Shown: positions 8,741 to 18,307 of the stretch, in pieces
Position numbering within the stretch: position 1 is the stretch's first letter
Layout: every line of letters starts with the position of its first letter
NCBI RefSeq assembly: GCF_014217835.1
Contig: NZ_CP055263.1
Coordinates: 3,413,501-3,477,500, forward strand
From: Metabacillus sp. KUDC1714
Lineage (GTDB): Bacteria; Bacillota; Bacilli; Bacillales; Bacillaceae
Reading direction: 5' to 3'
Length of the DNA stretch: 64,000 nt
Translations under genes and position numbers: made by a program
The notes under the pieces: generated by a model
The model's database searches: none
The model's input: only the letters and a program-made list of their open reading frames with translations
What the model was told of the DNA's origin: nothing

Positions 8741-11416
8741 ATGAAATTAAGAAAGAAGAAATTAAAAAAGAGTTATACAACTATGTTACTTGCTGCCACG
8801 GTTGTGACTAGTGGAACTGTTGCTCCTTTGGTTTCAAAAGCAGCAGAGTATGTGGCTCCTCCTGGTGCCCAAATGTGGGAAGGTCAGATGGTAGATGAAA
8901 ACGGCAATGTGCAACATGTTCATCCAGACAGACCTCTTGATAAAAACAATTTGCAGAAACCGATGACTGTCCAAGACGTCAAAAAATTAGAAAACGGGAT
9001 TAAGCTGAACTTAGGAGAAATGGAAGCTTATATCCGTTTACTATCTTCAGATATTTCAAAAGTGTCGATCTTGAAAAAAGGTGAAAAAGAGTATACCTCA
9101 GTTGGTATCGCAAAAACCGATTGGAATTCACCTAAATTCAAAATGAATGAAGATAGCGAAAAAATCGTTTTGTCTTCCGACGGCTTAACTGTACAAATTA
9201 AGAAAAGCCCGTTCGGAATCAAATATTTGGATAAAGACGGGAATGTCATTAACGAGGACGCTGAGCAAAGCGTCGGTTACGAGAATGGTAAGCCATATGT
9301 ATTTAAGAAGACCGACAAAAACGAAGACTTTTATGGATTCGGGCAGAAAACAACCGGTTTAAATCATCGTGGTAAAGAAATTGCAGTGTGGAACCGTGAG
9401 AATCAGGGGCAACCCATTTCGAAGTACACTTTTTCTTCCGTCCCGTTCTTTATTGGTTTAAAAGGTACAAATTCATACGGAATTTTATTTGATAACACTT
9501 ACCGTTCTTACTATAACATGGCGGCAGAAAGCGATGACTATTACTACTTTCACGCTGATGGCGGTAAACTTACTTATTATTTCATTAATGGACCAGAAAT
9601 TAAAGATGTTGTTGACCGTTATACGGATTTGACAGGCAAGATGCAAATGCCTCCCAAATGGGCGATGGGTTTCCACCAAGCTGCATGGGGTTATCATCAA
9701 AAGGACCTTGAGCAAGTATCCAAAACCTACCGTGAAAAGAAAATTCCTGCGGATGGAATGTGGTACGACATTGAATGGATGGATGATTATAAAACTTTCT
9801 TTTTTGGGAATAAATTCCCCGATCCGGACGGATTGAACGAAATGCTGGAGAACCAGAATTATCATACGGTTGCGATTGTCGATCCAGCAATGCGTGTACC
9901 TGATCCTGGCCAACCGGAATATTTGCCTTATACCGAAGGAACAAATAAGGATCTTTGGGTTAAAAATCCAGACGGTTCACCTTATTTGGGTAAAGTTTGG
10001 CCATGGGGCGTTCCATCCTTATCCGTGTTCCCGAACTTCCTGAAGCAAGAAACCCGTGATTGGTGGGCAGGTTGGCATAAAACGATGTTTGATAGAGGTA
10101 TTGATGGTATTTGGAACGATATGAATGAACCGGCTAACTTTAGCACAAAAGACTATTGGTCTTTACCGTTGGATACTGTTTTTGAAACGGATACTGGCGG
10201 AAAACTGACACATGAAGAAGCTCACAATATCTACGCTCACCTTGAAAATCAAGCAACAGATCAGGCTTTCAAAACATTAAAACCGAACGAGCGTCCGTTT
10301 GTTTTAACGCGTGCTTCGTTTACCGGTACTCAGCGGTACGCAACCGCCACATGGACAGGAGATAACTGGAGCGAATGGGCGATGCTTAGAATTTCAATTT
10401 TCCAGAATGCGAATGTTGGTTTGACAGGTTTTGCGATGGTCGGAAACGACATTGGCGGCTTTGCGAAAAAACCTCATGAAGGAGTTGTAGCAACATCAGA
10501 ATTGTTTGCACGTTGGATTGAGGTTGGTGCTTTCTATCCATTCTCCAGGGATCATTACAACAATGATGGCAAAAGCCCAATGGAGACAGAAGCTGGCAAT
10601 CTCTTAAAATGGCAAAGACAAGAACCGTGGCAGTTCGGCAAGGAAGTCGAAGATATCAGCCGAAAATATATTTCCTTACGTTATGAACTAATGCCGTACC
10701 TATACAACACTTTTAAAGAAACAACTAAAAACGGAAAACTCATTCAGCAACCGCTTGTGTACCAATTCCAAGAGGATGAGAAAACACATAATATTCAAGA
10801 TCAATTTATGTTCGGTGATTCGCTAATGATGGCTCCGGTAGTTCACGAAGGAAAGACATCACGTGACTTATACCTTCCGTCTGGAACGAATTGGGTAGAT
10901 TACTGGACTGGAGAAGAGTTTAAAGGTGGTCAAACGATTCACAGACAAGCAGATCTTGCAACTCTTCCAATCTATGTGAAGAAGGACTCGATCATACCGC
11001 GTCGTGAAGTACAGCAGCATACAGATGAGAAACCGCTGACGAACTTGACCCTTGACACATATCTTGACCAAAAAGCGTCATACAGCTTCTATGAGGACGA
11101 TGCAAAAACAGAGGATTACACTAGAGGCGAATACAACGAAACAATATTTGATGTAGAACGCAAGCAAAATAAAATTACATTCAAACAAAAACAAAAAGTT
11201 AATAACTACAAGGATTCAAAATTAGAGCAATATACCTTGAAATTAAACAACGCAGAAAAACCTTCTAGAATTCAAGCTGGAAACAGTAAATATAAAGAAG
11301 TCAATTCACTAGCTGCAACAGAAGGAAAAACAAATACTTTCTTTTATGACGCAAACACAAAAGTTCTTTATATAAGCATCCCAGCTGACGAGAAGAAAGA
11401 AGTTCAAATACGTTAG
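8741..11416 (+). CDS. Secreted GH31 alpha-glucosidase/transglucosylase (first tandem copy)
   Basis: From the ATG at 8741, preceded by GAAGGAGAG, the protein has 891 residues. A basic, hydrophobic N-terminus ending near SKAAEY is a secretion signal. A GH31 N-terminal beta-sandwich is followed by a TIM barrel with nucleophile D460 (GIWNDMNEP) and acid/base D541 (TWTGDNWSEW). The C-terminal beta domains run to the end. No cell-wall anchor is visible, so it is probably released. It is followed after 60 bases by a paralogue with a nearly identical C-terminus. GH31 members hydrolyse or transfer alpha-glucosyl units; the adjacent dextranase suggests alpha-1,6 or mixed-linkage substrates, but linkage specificity cannot be read here. 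Confidence 0.93.
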   Translation: MKLRKKKLKKSYTTMLLAATVVTSGTVAPLVSKAAEYVAPPGAQMWEGQMVDENGNVQHVHPDRPLDKNNLQKPMTVQDVKKLENGIKLNLGEMEAYIRLLSSDISKVSILKKGEKEYTSVGIAKTDWNSPKFKMNEDSEKIVLSSDGLTVQIKKSPFGIKYLDKDGNVINEDAEQSVGYENGKPYVFKKTDKNEDFYGFGQKTTGLNHRGKEIAVWNRENQGQPISKYTFSSVPFFIGLKGTNSYGILFDNTYRSYYNMAAESDDYYYFHADGGKLTYYFINGPEIKDVVDRYTDLTGKMQMPPKWAMGFHQAAWGYHQKDLEQVSKTYREKKIPADGMWYDIEWMDDYKTFFFGNKFPDPDGLNEMLENQNYHTVAIVDPAMRVPDPGQPEYLPYTEGTNKDLWVKNPDGSPYLGKVWPWGVPSLSVFPNFLKQETRDWWAGWHKTMFDRGIDGIWNDMNEPANFSTKDYWSLPLDTVFETDTGGKLTHEEAHNIYAHLENQATDQAFKTLKPNERPFVLTRASFTGTQRYATATWTGDNWSEWAMLRISIFQNANVGLTGFAMVGNDIGGFAKKPHEGVVATSELFARWIEVGAFYPFSRDHYNNDGKSPMETEAGNLLKWQRQEPWQFGKEVEDISRKYISLRYELMPYLYNTFKETTKNGKLIQQPLVYQFQEDEKTHNIQDQFMFGDSLMMAPVVHEGKTSRDLYLPSGTNWVDYWTGEEFKGGQTIHRQADLATLPIYVKKDSIIPRREVQQHTDEKPLTNLTLDTYLDQKASYSFYEDDAKTEDYTRGEYNETIFDVERKQNKITFKQKQKVNNYKDSKLEQYTLKLNNAEKPSRIQAGNSKYKEVNSLAATEGKTNTFFYDANTKVLYISIPADEKKEVQIR

Positions 11417-11476
11417 GCTAGCAAGTAAAAAAAGAAATTTTACTATCAATTTAAAAAATTTAATAGAGGTGTAACC

Positions 11477-14020
11477 ATGAACTTATCAAAAAAATATTTA
11501 AAAATGATAACAACAGCATCAATTGCAGCTACTATTTGTTTAACTGCAGCAGCTCCAAATGTTCTGGCAGTTACTCAACCTGAAGCGGACACTCCTTTAG
11601 CTAAGGAAAATCTTGAAAAGCTCTCTGTTCAAGGAGTTGAGAAGCTTTCAAACGGTGTCAAATTGGACCTAGGAACAAATGAAGCTTACATTCGTTTATT
11701 TGACAAAGATCTTGTAAAAGTTTCTGTATTGAAAAAAGGCGAAAAAGAATTTGAATCAAGAGGGATTGCCAAAAAAGAGTCTGAGTGGAAGACTCCAAAA
11801 TTTAAAGCAAATGCAAGCTCAGATACGTATACATTAAAAACAGAGGAACTTACTGTTGAAATTAAGCTAAAGCCATTTGGTGTACGCTTCCTTGATAAGG
11901 AAGGAAATGTAATCAACGAGGATTATGTAAACCAAGATAAGACCTCAGGATATGAAAATGGAAAGCCTTATGTCTTTAAGAAAACAGATGATAACGAAGA
12001 CTTTTATGGCTTCGGTGAGCAATCTGGCTTGGAATTCAACAAACGTGGCGATAGCATTGGTATGTGGAACACAGATGCATACGCCTATAATAAAGATACA
12101 AAATACGTGTATACTTCGATCCCATTCTTCATTGGATTAAAGGATAAAAAAGCGTACGGTATTTTCTTTGATAATACACATCGTTCCTACTATGAAATGG
12201 CGACTGAATCTGACGATTACTACTATTTCTATGCAAATGGTGGGAAGTTAACGTATTACTTCGCATACGGTCCGGAAATCAGTGATGTAGTTGACCGCTA
12301 TACTGATTTAACAGGTAAAATGGAAGCTCCTCCAGAGTGGTCATTGGGCTTACACCAAAGTAAATGGGAATATAAAGCAGATGAAATCGTAAATGTTGCG
12401 AAAACATACCGTGAAAAGCAAATCCCATTAGACACGATGCATTTTGATATTGACTACATGGATGGCTTCCGAGTATTTACTTGGAATGAACAATATAAGC
12501 AAGCGTTAAAACAACTAAAATCAATGCCTGGATTCCATGCTATTGCAATTAATGATCCAGCTGTGAAACAAGATGAAAACTACCGTATGTATCAGGAAGG
12601 TACTAAAAATGATTATTGGGCGAAAAACGCTGACGGAACAACTTTCATCGGTCCAGTATGGCCTGGAGATTCTGCTTTCCCTGATTTCTCTAAACAAGAA
12701 GTTCGCGATTGGTGGGCAAATAACCATGATACGTTATTCAATGAAGGGATTGACGGCATCTGGAATGATATGAATGAACCTGCCGTATTTATTGACACTC
12801 CAGAAATGCACCATACGATGCCTTTGGATTCTTACTTTGGTACAGAAGATAACAAAATTATGCATACAGAGTATCATAACTTATACGGCCATGATGAAGC
12901 AGATGCTACTCATCAAGCATTTAAAATTCATAAACCAGGTACTCGTCCGTTTGTATTAACACGTGACATGTATGCAGGTACACAACGTTGGGCGGCATTA
13001 TGGACAGGTGACTCCGAATCGAACTGGGAACATTTACAAATGTCAATCCCGATGATTTCAAATATTGGTCTATCAGGTGTATCATTCGTTGGTACTGATA
13101 TTGGCGGATTTGCTAAACGACCAGACGCAGAGTTGTTTGCTCGCTGGATGGAAGTAGGAGCATTCTATCCATTCTCACGTATTCATTATGATAGTGATGC
13201 AAAATCTGAAATTAAACAAGGTCAAGAGCCTTGGACATTTGGTCCGGAAGTTGAAAAGATCAGCAAGAAGTACATTGAATTGCGCTATCAATTACTTCCA
13301 TACTTATACAATGAGTTCAGGGAAGCAACTGACAGTGGTAAACCAGTACATCAACCGCTTGTCTATCAATTCCAAGATGATGAAAAAACAAATGATATTA
13401 GTGACCAGTACATGTTTGGCGACTCTATGATGCTTGCACCGGTTATTACTAAAGGTCAAACATCACGTACAGTTTACTTACCACAAGGCGTAAACTGGAC
13501 AGACTATTGGACTGGTGAGGAATATGATGGTGGACAAACTCTTACTGTAGATGCTCCACTTGGTCATTTACCGATTTTCGTGAAGAAAGACTCAATTATT
13601 CCGAATCGTGAAGTACAGCAATACACAGGTGAAAAGCCTTTAACAAACCTTGTGCTAGATACGTATTTAGACAAAAACGCTTCCTATACGTTTTACGAGG
13701 ATGATGGTGCAACAGAAGACTACAAACAAGGTGAATACAACGAAACATCATTTGATGTAGAACGTAAGGGCAATAAAATTACATTCAAACAAAAACAAGA
13801 AGTTAAAAACTTCAAAGAATCAAAATTAGAGCAATACACATTGAAATTAAACAATGCAGAAAAACCATCGAGAATCCAAGCTGGAAACAGTAAATATCAA
13901 GAGGTTGGTTCTTTAGCGGAAACGCAAGGGAAAACTAATAGCTTCTTCTATGATGCAGAGGAGAAAGATCTTTATGTAAGCATCCCAGCTGATGAGAAGA
14001 AAGAAGTTCAAATCCGATAA
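11477..14020 (+). CDS. Secreted GH31 alpha-glucosidase/transglucosylase (second tandem copy)
   Basis: The protein has 847 residues and begins after AGAGGTG. The signal peptide ends near NVLAVTQ. It has the same domain order as the preceding gene, with nucleophile D431 (GIWNDMNEP) and acid/base D512 (LWTGDSESNW). The last 80 or so residues, for instance KLEQYTLKLNNAEKPSR and IPADEKKEVQIR, are almost the same as in the first copy, while the barrel differs more. That points to tandem duplication with divergence of the active-site region or with later gene conversion of the ends. Different product or linkage specificities for the pair are likely but unproven. Confidence 0.93.
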   Translation: MNLSKKYLKMITTASIAATICLTAAAPNVLAVTQPEADTPLAKENLEKLSVQGVEKLSNGVKLDLGTNEAYIRLFDKDLVKVSVLKKGEKEFESRGIAKKESEWKTPKFKANASSDTYTLKTEELTVEIKLKPFGVRFLDKEGNVINEDYVNQDKTSGYENGKPYVFKKTDDNEDFYGFGEQSGLEFNKRGDSIGMWNTDAYAYNKDTKYVYTSIPFFIGLKDKKAYGIFFDNTHRSYYEMATESDDYYYFYANGGKLTYYFAYGPEISDVVDRYTDLTGKMEAPPEWSLGLHQSKWEYKADEIVNVAKTYREKQIPLDTMHFDIDYMDGFRVFTWNEQYKQALKQLKSMPGFHAIAINDPAVKQDENYRMYQEGTKNDYWAKNADGTTFIGPVWPGDSAFPDFSKQEVRDWWANNHDTLFNEGIDGIWNDMNEPAVFIDTPEMHHTMPLDSYFGTEDNKIMHTEYHNLYGHDEADATHQAFKIHKPGTRPFVLTRDMYAGTQRWAALWTGDSESNWEHLQMSIPMISNIGLSGVSFVGTDIGGFAKRPDAELFARWMEVGAFYPFSRIHYDSDAKSEIKQGQEPWTFGPEVEKISKKYIELRYQLLPYLYNEFREATDSGKPVHQPLVYQFQDDEKTNDISDQYMFGDSMMLAPVITKGQTSRTVYLPQGVNWTDYWTGEEYDGGQTLTVDAPLGHLPIFVKKDSIIPNREVQQYTGEKPLTNLVLDTYLDKNASYTFYEDDGATEDYKQGEYNETSFDVERKGNKITFKQKQEVKNFKESKLEQYTLKLNNAEKPSRIQAGNSKYQEVGSLAETQGKTNSFFYDAEEKDLYVSIPADEKKEVQIR

Positions 14021-14076
14021 AAAGACAGCAGCCTATTCAGAGGTAAATGTAAGAGTGAAAGTATAGTAGTAAGAAG

Positions 14077-14130
14077 AGGGGTGACCAATAACACTATGTT
14101 AGATCCTATTGAGTCACCTTTTTCTTTTTA
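14077..14130 (+). terminator. Probable rho-independent terminator after GH31 pair
   Basis: GAGGGGTGAC pairs with GTCACCTTTTTC across a loop of roughly 27 bases, and the 3' arm runs into a T-rich tract. It follows the second GH31 gene. Confidence 0.55.
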
Positions 14131-14200
14131 TAAACGAATAAACTCGACAATTCATAAGAAGATTTGAGAATAAAAAGATTGTTAGAAATGAGGGTGTCAT

Positions 14201-15058
14201 GTGAAAAAGCTAAATAAACTATCTTGTTGCATTATAACTGCAACATTACTTTCAATTTCCTTTATACAACCTGTAAATACAACATTTGCTGCTTCAATAA
14301 AGAATGAGCAAGCTGAAAAAGGCAGTTACCAAAATGGTTCAAAACTTACAAGATTACAGAATAAATCATCATGGGATAAAAGCTCATTAACATTTACTGT
14401 TGAAAATGTAACGTGCAATGGCATTTCTGCCACAATAAAAAATGGTCAGGACTCAAAAGCCATGCAGGGTGAAGTAGCGTATGAGGTTTACTGGTCGGAG
14501 AATGGTAATCCTAAAGGTGGCGAGGTTATTTACTCTGGAATTGTTAATGCGTTAACATCCGGTGAAACACAAGAATTAACGTATACACCAGATCAGCTTA
14601 TGGACGGAAATTATATGTTTAAAGCTTATCAGCGCACTGGCCATCCAGGAAAGGGAGAATTGTGGAGCGGTTCCATAACAATAAATAATGAAGCTGGAGT
14701 GACGGAAGAGATTGGATCACAGCGACCTTTCGATCAATTTTTTAATAGTAGTGTGAATAAAGGAACAGCAACATTTACGATCCCAGATGGCATGGATCCA
14801 ATCGAGATTAGTTTTACAAGTTATGCTTATCCGGAGGGGACAGTGCTTCAAGAAGATGGAAAGCCGTATGAGGGGCAGACTAGCTTTGATAACGTCACGA
14901 ACGTATATGGCCCAGGTACATATACTGTTCAAGTTGATTTGCCGAATGGATACTTTCAGACAGATCTATATTTAGGAGCTGAAGTAGAAAAATTAACTAA
15001 ATGCGGCCACCCGCTGGATATAATCATTGATGCAGATTATGGTCCAAAAGCTGAATGA
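14201..15058 (+). CDS. Secreted TapA/YqxM-like protein
   Basis: The protein has 285 residues, starts with GTG after GAGGGTG, and has a signal peptide ending near TFAAS. Residues about 56-162 resemble the core of TapA/YqxM, the amyloid-fibre accessory protein of Bacillus biofilms. Shared features are a leading SSWDKSSLTF, a conserved Cys72, an ENG.P..GG...SG stretch, and the closing YMFKAYQRTGHPGKG followed by LWSGSITI. The remaining 120 residues are beta-rich (GTATFTIPDGMDP, GPGTYTVQVDLPNGYF) and replace the Glu/Lys-rich tail of B. subtilis TapA. No tasA or sipW gene is adjacent. Its place between glucan enzymes suggests a surface or matrix role linked to the polysaccharide; this is inference. 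Confidence 0.55.
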   Translation: MKKLNKLSCCIITATLLSISFIQPVNTTFAASIKNEQAEKGSYQNGSKLTRLQNKSSWDKSSLTFTVENVTCNGISATIKNGQDSKAMQGEVAYEVYWSENGNPKGGEVIYSGIVNALTSGETQELTYTPDQLMDGNYMFKAYQRTGHPGKGELWSGSITINNEAGVTEEIGSQRPFDQFFNSSVNKGTATFTIPDGMDPIEISFTSYAYPEGTVLQEDGKPYEGQTSFDNVTNVYGPGTYTVQVDLPNGYFQTDLYLGAEVEKLTKCGHPLDIIIDADYGPKAE

Positions 15059-15103
15059 TAACTTTCTCATATGATTGTTAACCAACAAAAATGAGAGAAA
15101 AGG

Positions 15104-15141
15104 GTCTGACTACATTCAATTAGAATTTAGTCAGACTTCTT
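15104..15141 (+). terminator. Hairpin after TapA-like gene
   Basis: GTCTGACT pairs exactly with AGTCAGAC across 17 bases, followed by TTCTTAT. It is a plausible terminator with a short U-tract, 46 bases after the stop codon. Confidence 0.5.
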
Positions 15142-15285
15142 ATAAAAGAATGGATCTTTCACCATATATGCAACATGTTAAATTTAATATTTTTATAAAG
15201 ACCTTAGGCTAAAGAGATTTGGGTATATTCAACTAGACAAAGAAAAGTAAAGACACTAGTTGATCGTTACGGGGAGTTAGATTTT

Positions 15286-17076
15286 ATGCTTTCAAAAAAG
15301 AAACCAATCATCATTATCATGTTTTCTATAATATTGCTATTAATCGTCATTGTGGTTGCAATGAAGTCTCTCTTTATTCAAACGAAACCGCAAAAAATAG
15401 AGGAAAGCAGCATTATTCAAAATATTACAACTGATAAAGCTTCATATCGTCCAAATGAATTGATTCAATTTACGGCTAAATTACCGGCTGAGTATTCTGA
15501 TGGAATGTTGAAAATCACATACTTTCACTTAGATGATGTCATCTCTAAACAAAAGGTGAAGGTAGATAAAAAAGAAATACATTGGACATGGAAGCCGCCA
15601 AAAGAGGATTTCAAAGGATATTTAGTTCGTGTACAGTTAGATACTCATTCTAAACAAGATCAGGAAACAATTGCTGTTGATGTTTCAAGCGATTGGTCAA
15701 AATTTCCGAGATATGGATTTCTGTCTAAGTTTCATGATATGTCCAACAAGGATATGGAGTCTGTTATTTCCAGACTGAATCGTTATCACATTAATGGATT
15801 GCAATTTTACGATTGGCATTACAAACACCACCAACCTATTAAATTAGAAAACAATGAGTCTGCCGCCCAATGGGAGGACATCGCCAATCGTCCAACCTCG
15901 CTGCATACGATTAGATCATATATTGAGTTAGCTCATAAACGAAACATGAAAACAATGGCATATAACCTTTTATACGGTGCTTTTGCAGAAGCTGAAAAAG
16001 ATGGTGTCAAAACAGAATGGCGCTTATTTAAAGATCAGCAAAGAAATCTACATGATTACCATCCACTACCTGAGGGATGGAAAAGTGATGTATTTCTTGT
16101 CAATCCGGCAAATTCGGAGTGGCAAACCTATTTAATTAATCAGCAAAAAAAAATTTACGAGACTCTTCCCTTTGATGGCTGGCATATCGATCAGCTTGGT
16201 CCGCGGGGAAATGTATATGACTATAATGGGAATCCCGTAGTGCTTGAAGAATCTTTTAAACCCTTTATGGAACATATCAAAAATGAAACGCCTGATAAAC
16301 GAATTGTGATGAACGCGGTTAGCCAATTTGGGCAAAAACATCTTGGCGACGCTCCTGTCGATTTCTTATATACAGAAGTATGGGATCAAGATAAATATTA
16401 TAGTGATTTAAAACGAATTATTGATGAAAACAATCAATATTCAAAAGAGAAATATCAAACAATCTTAGCTGCCTATATGAATTACGAGTTTTCTAATCAG
16501 CTGGGTGATTTTAATACACCAGGTATATTGCTGACAAACAGTGTAATTTTTGCATCTGGTGGTTCGCACTTGGAATTAGGTGAACACATGCTGTCAAAGG
16601 AATATTTTCCACATGAAAATCTTAAGATGAGTACCTCCTTACAAAGCAAGCTCTTGAATTATTATGATTTCCTTGTAGCATATGAAAATCTGCTTCGAGA
16701 TAATCTGCAAGAGGTGCCAATAACCATTGGTTCTTCTGATTGGGCACAGTTCTCTTCTCAACCTGAACAAGGGAAAATTTGGAGCTTTGCAAAACAAAAG
16801 GCTAATAAAAAGGTCATTCACTTTATTAATTTTTTAGATGCTACAACATTAGAATGGCGAGATACAAATGCTAATCAAGCAGAACCTAAAAATAGAAAGC
16901 CGTTAACTGTTCAGATTGAGGAAACTAAACCTATTAAAAATGTTTGGATGGCTTCTCCAGACAAGCAAAATGGTGTGCCAATTGCTCTTCCCTTTACCCA
17001 AGACCAAAACAAGGTGATTTTTCCACTTCCTAGTCTTAAATATTGGGATATGGTTGTTATAGAGTATAAACAATAA
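15286..17076 (+). CDS. GH66 endo-dextranase, membrane-anchored
   Basis: The protein has 596 residues. An N-terminal hydrophobic helix (about 8-31) has no clear cleavage site, so it may be an anchor. A beta-sandwich (about 45-135) precedes a GH66 TIM barrel. The family motif GWHIDQLG places the nucleophile at D302, and LYTEVWD places the acid/base at E364. The length fits dextranase rather than the longer cycloisomaltooligosaccharide glucanotransferases, which carry an inserted CBM35 in the barrel; no such insert is seen. It would cut internal alpha-1,6 bonds of dextran to isomalto-oligosaccharides outside the cell. It is the strongest indicator of the island's substrate. Confidence 0.88.
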   Translation: MLSKKKPIIIIMFSIILLLIVIVVAMKSLFIQTKPQKIEESSIIQNITTDKASYRPNELIQFTAKLPAEYSDGMLKITYFHLDDVISKQKVKVDKKEIHWTWKPPKEDFKGYLVRVQLDTHSKQDQETIAVDVSSDWSKFPRYGFLSKFHDMSNKDMESVISRLNRYHINGLQFYDWHYKHHQPIKLENNESAAQWEDIANRPTSLHTIRSYIELAHKRNMKTMAYNLLYGAFAEAEKDGVKTEWRLFKDQQRNLHDYHPLPEGWKSDVFLVNPANSEWQTYLINQQKKIYETLPFDGWHIDQLGPRGNVYDYNGNPVVLEESFKPFMEHIKNETPDKRIVMNAVSQFGQKHLGDAPVDFLYTEVWDQDKYYSDLKRIIDENNQYSKEKYQTILAAYMNYEFSNQLGDFNTPGILLTNSVIFASGGSHLELGEHMLSKEYFPHENLKMSTSLQSKLLNYYDFLVAYENLLRDNLQEVPITIGSSDWAQFSSQPEQGKIWSFAKQKANKKVIHFINFLDATTLEWRDTNANQAEPKNRKPLTVQIEETKPIKNVWMASPDKQNGVPIALPFTQDQNKVIFPLPSLKYWDMVVIEYKQ

Positions 17077-17202
17077 GATAAGAAAATTTGCTAAATACCT
17101 ATATATACAGCTTTAATTAGTAACTTATGTACGGAGTATGAAGATCTTACATCTAGTAGCAAGCAGGTCAAAAAAATAGTAATAGAGTAGGAGATGTTTT
17201 TG

Positions 17203-18069
17203 ATGAAAAAAATGTTTGTTTCCCTTGGTATAGTAGCAGGAGTCCTATCAGTTTCCGCATGTAACCTTAGTTCTTCGGAATCAGTTGTTGAATCTAAGTC
17301 AGGTGAAATAACGAAAGAGGAATTTTACAATGAATTAAAGAGTCATGCGGGTGAAAAAGTTTTAAAACAAATGGTTGAAACTATGTTACTTGAAAAAGAG
17401 TACAAGGTGACAGATAAAGAGATTGCTGCAAAAATCAAGGAATATAAGGAGCAATTCGGAGGTGAGGAGGGTTTTAAACAGGCTATTCAGCAAAATGGAA
17501 TAACAGATGAGAAAGCATTTAAAAAGCTAGTAGAACATGATTTATTGGCACAAAAAGCAGCAACAGATGGTGTGAAGGTTTCAGAAGAAGAAGTGAAAAA
17601 AGAATTTGCGGAAAAGTATAAAGTAGAAGTTAAATCAAGCCATATTCTAATTAAGGATGAAAAAACAGCGAAGGAAGTAAAAGAGCGGCTTGACAAGGGG
17701 GAGGACTTTGCTACCCTTGCTGGCAAATATTCTACTGACCCAGGTTCAAAAGACAAAGGAGGCGATCTCGGGTATTTCCCAAAAGGAATCATGATTCCAG
17801 AATTTGATAAGGTTGTATTTTCATTGGATGTTAATGAGATAAGTGAACCTGTAAAAACAGAATTTGGGTATCATATTATTAAAGTAACGGATAAGAAAAC
17901 AAATACGTTTAAAGATAAGAAAGCTGTAATTGAAAAAGAGTTAACATATAAGCATGCTAAGCCTATTAACCAAGTGCTAACCGAGCTACAAAAAGATGCT
18001 GACATTAAGATTAAAGATAAAATGTTGGAGGATGCTTTAGAGGTAACTCAATCTGCTGGAATAAAATAA
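17203..18069 (+). CDS. prsA: PrsA-type foldase lipoprotein (parvulin peptidyl-prolyl isomerase)
   Basis: From the ATG at 17203 the protein has 288 residues; this start is better spaced from TAGGAG than the ATG at 17194. The signal has a lipobox SVSAC (Cys20). A SurA/PrsA-type N-terminal helical region (about 28-130) precedes a parvulin domain (about 133-228) with SSHILIKDE, DPGSKDKGGDLGYFPKG and EFGYHIIKV. PrsA folds secreted proteins at the outer face of the membrane. Being set among genes for very large exported glycosidases, it may be a paralogue serving them. Bacillaceae often have several prsA copies, so it need not be the housekeeping one. Confidence 0.92.
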   Translation: MKKMFVSLGIVAGVLSVSACNLSSSESVVESKSGEITKEEFYNELKSHAGEKVLKQMVETMLLEKEYKVTDKEIAAKIKEYKEQFGGEEGFKQAIQQNGITDEKAFKKLVEHDLLAQKAATDGVKVSEEEVKKEFAEKYKVEVKSSHILIKDEKTAKEVKERLDKGEDFATLAGKYSTDPGSKDKGGDLGYFPKGIMIPEFDKVVFSLDVNEISEPVKTEFGYHIIKVTDKKTNTFKDKKAVIEKELTYKHAKPINQVLTELQKDADIKIKDKMLEDALEVTQSAGIK

Positions 18070-18105
18070 TAACAAATCTATTATACTTAGGTAGATTAAA
18101 ATTAG

Positions 18106-18162
18106 AGACATGAAAGACTGATAAGCTTTGTGAAGTGCTAAAGTCTTTTTATGTCTTTTTTT
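18106..18162 (+). terminator. Rho-independent terminator after prsA
   Basis: AGACATGAAAGACT pairs with AGTCTTTTTATGTCT and is followed by a T-tract (TTTTTTTAT). It is a strong intrinsic terminator separating prsA from the ROK gene. Confidence 0.8.
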
Positions 18163-18247
18163 ATGTTATTAGGTAGATATTTAACCAATACATTAAAAAA
18201 GGATGAAGCGATTTTTTATTTTTTGAATTATCTGAAATATAACTTGT

Positions 18248-18257
18248 TTCACTGAAT
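18248..18257. promoter_or_regulatory. Candidate ROK operator core
   Basis: TTCACTGAAT occurs just before the ROK regulator and is also the exact centre of the palindrome at 19542-19564. A shared core on both sides of the regulator gene fits autoregulation plus control of the next gene. No binding data are implied. Confidence 0.35.
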
Positions 18258-18307
18258 GAATTATGTTAAATTTACCATATGAAATGTGTTCAGGGGAGAC
18301 GAGTGTA

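Noticed and set aside
9485..9944. Two overlapping open frames on the minus strand inside the first GH31 gene
   Set aside because: They are antisense to conserved GH31 sequence, have no ribosome sites, and look like codon-bias shadows.
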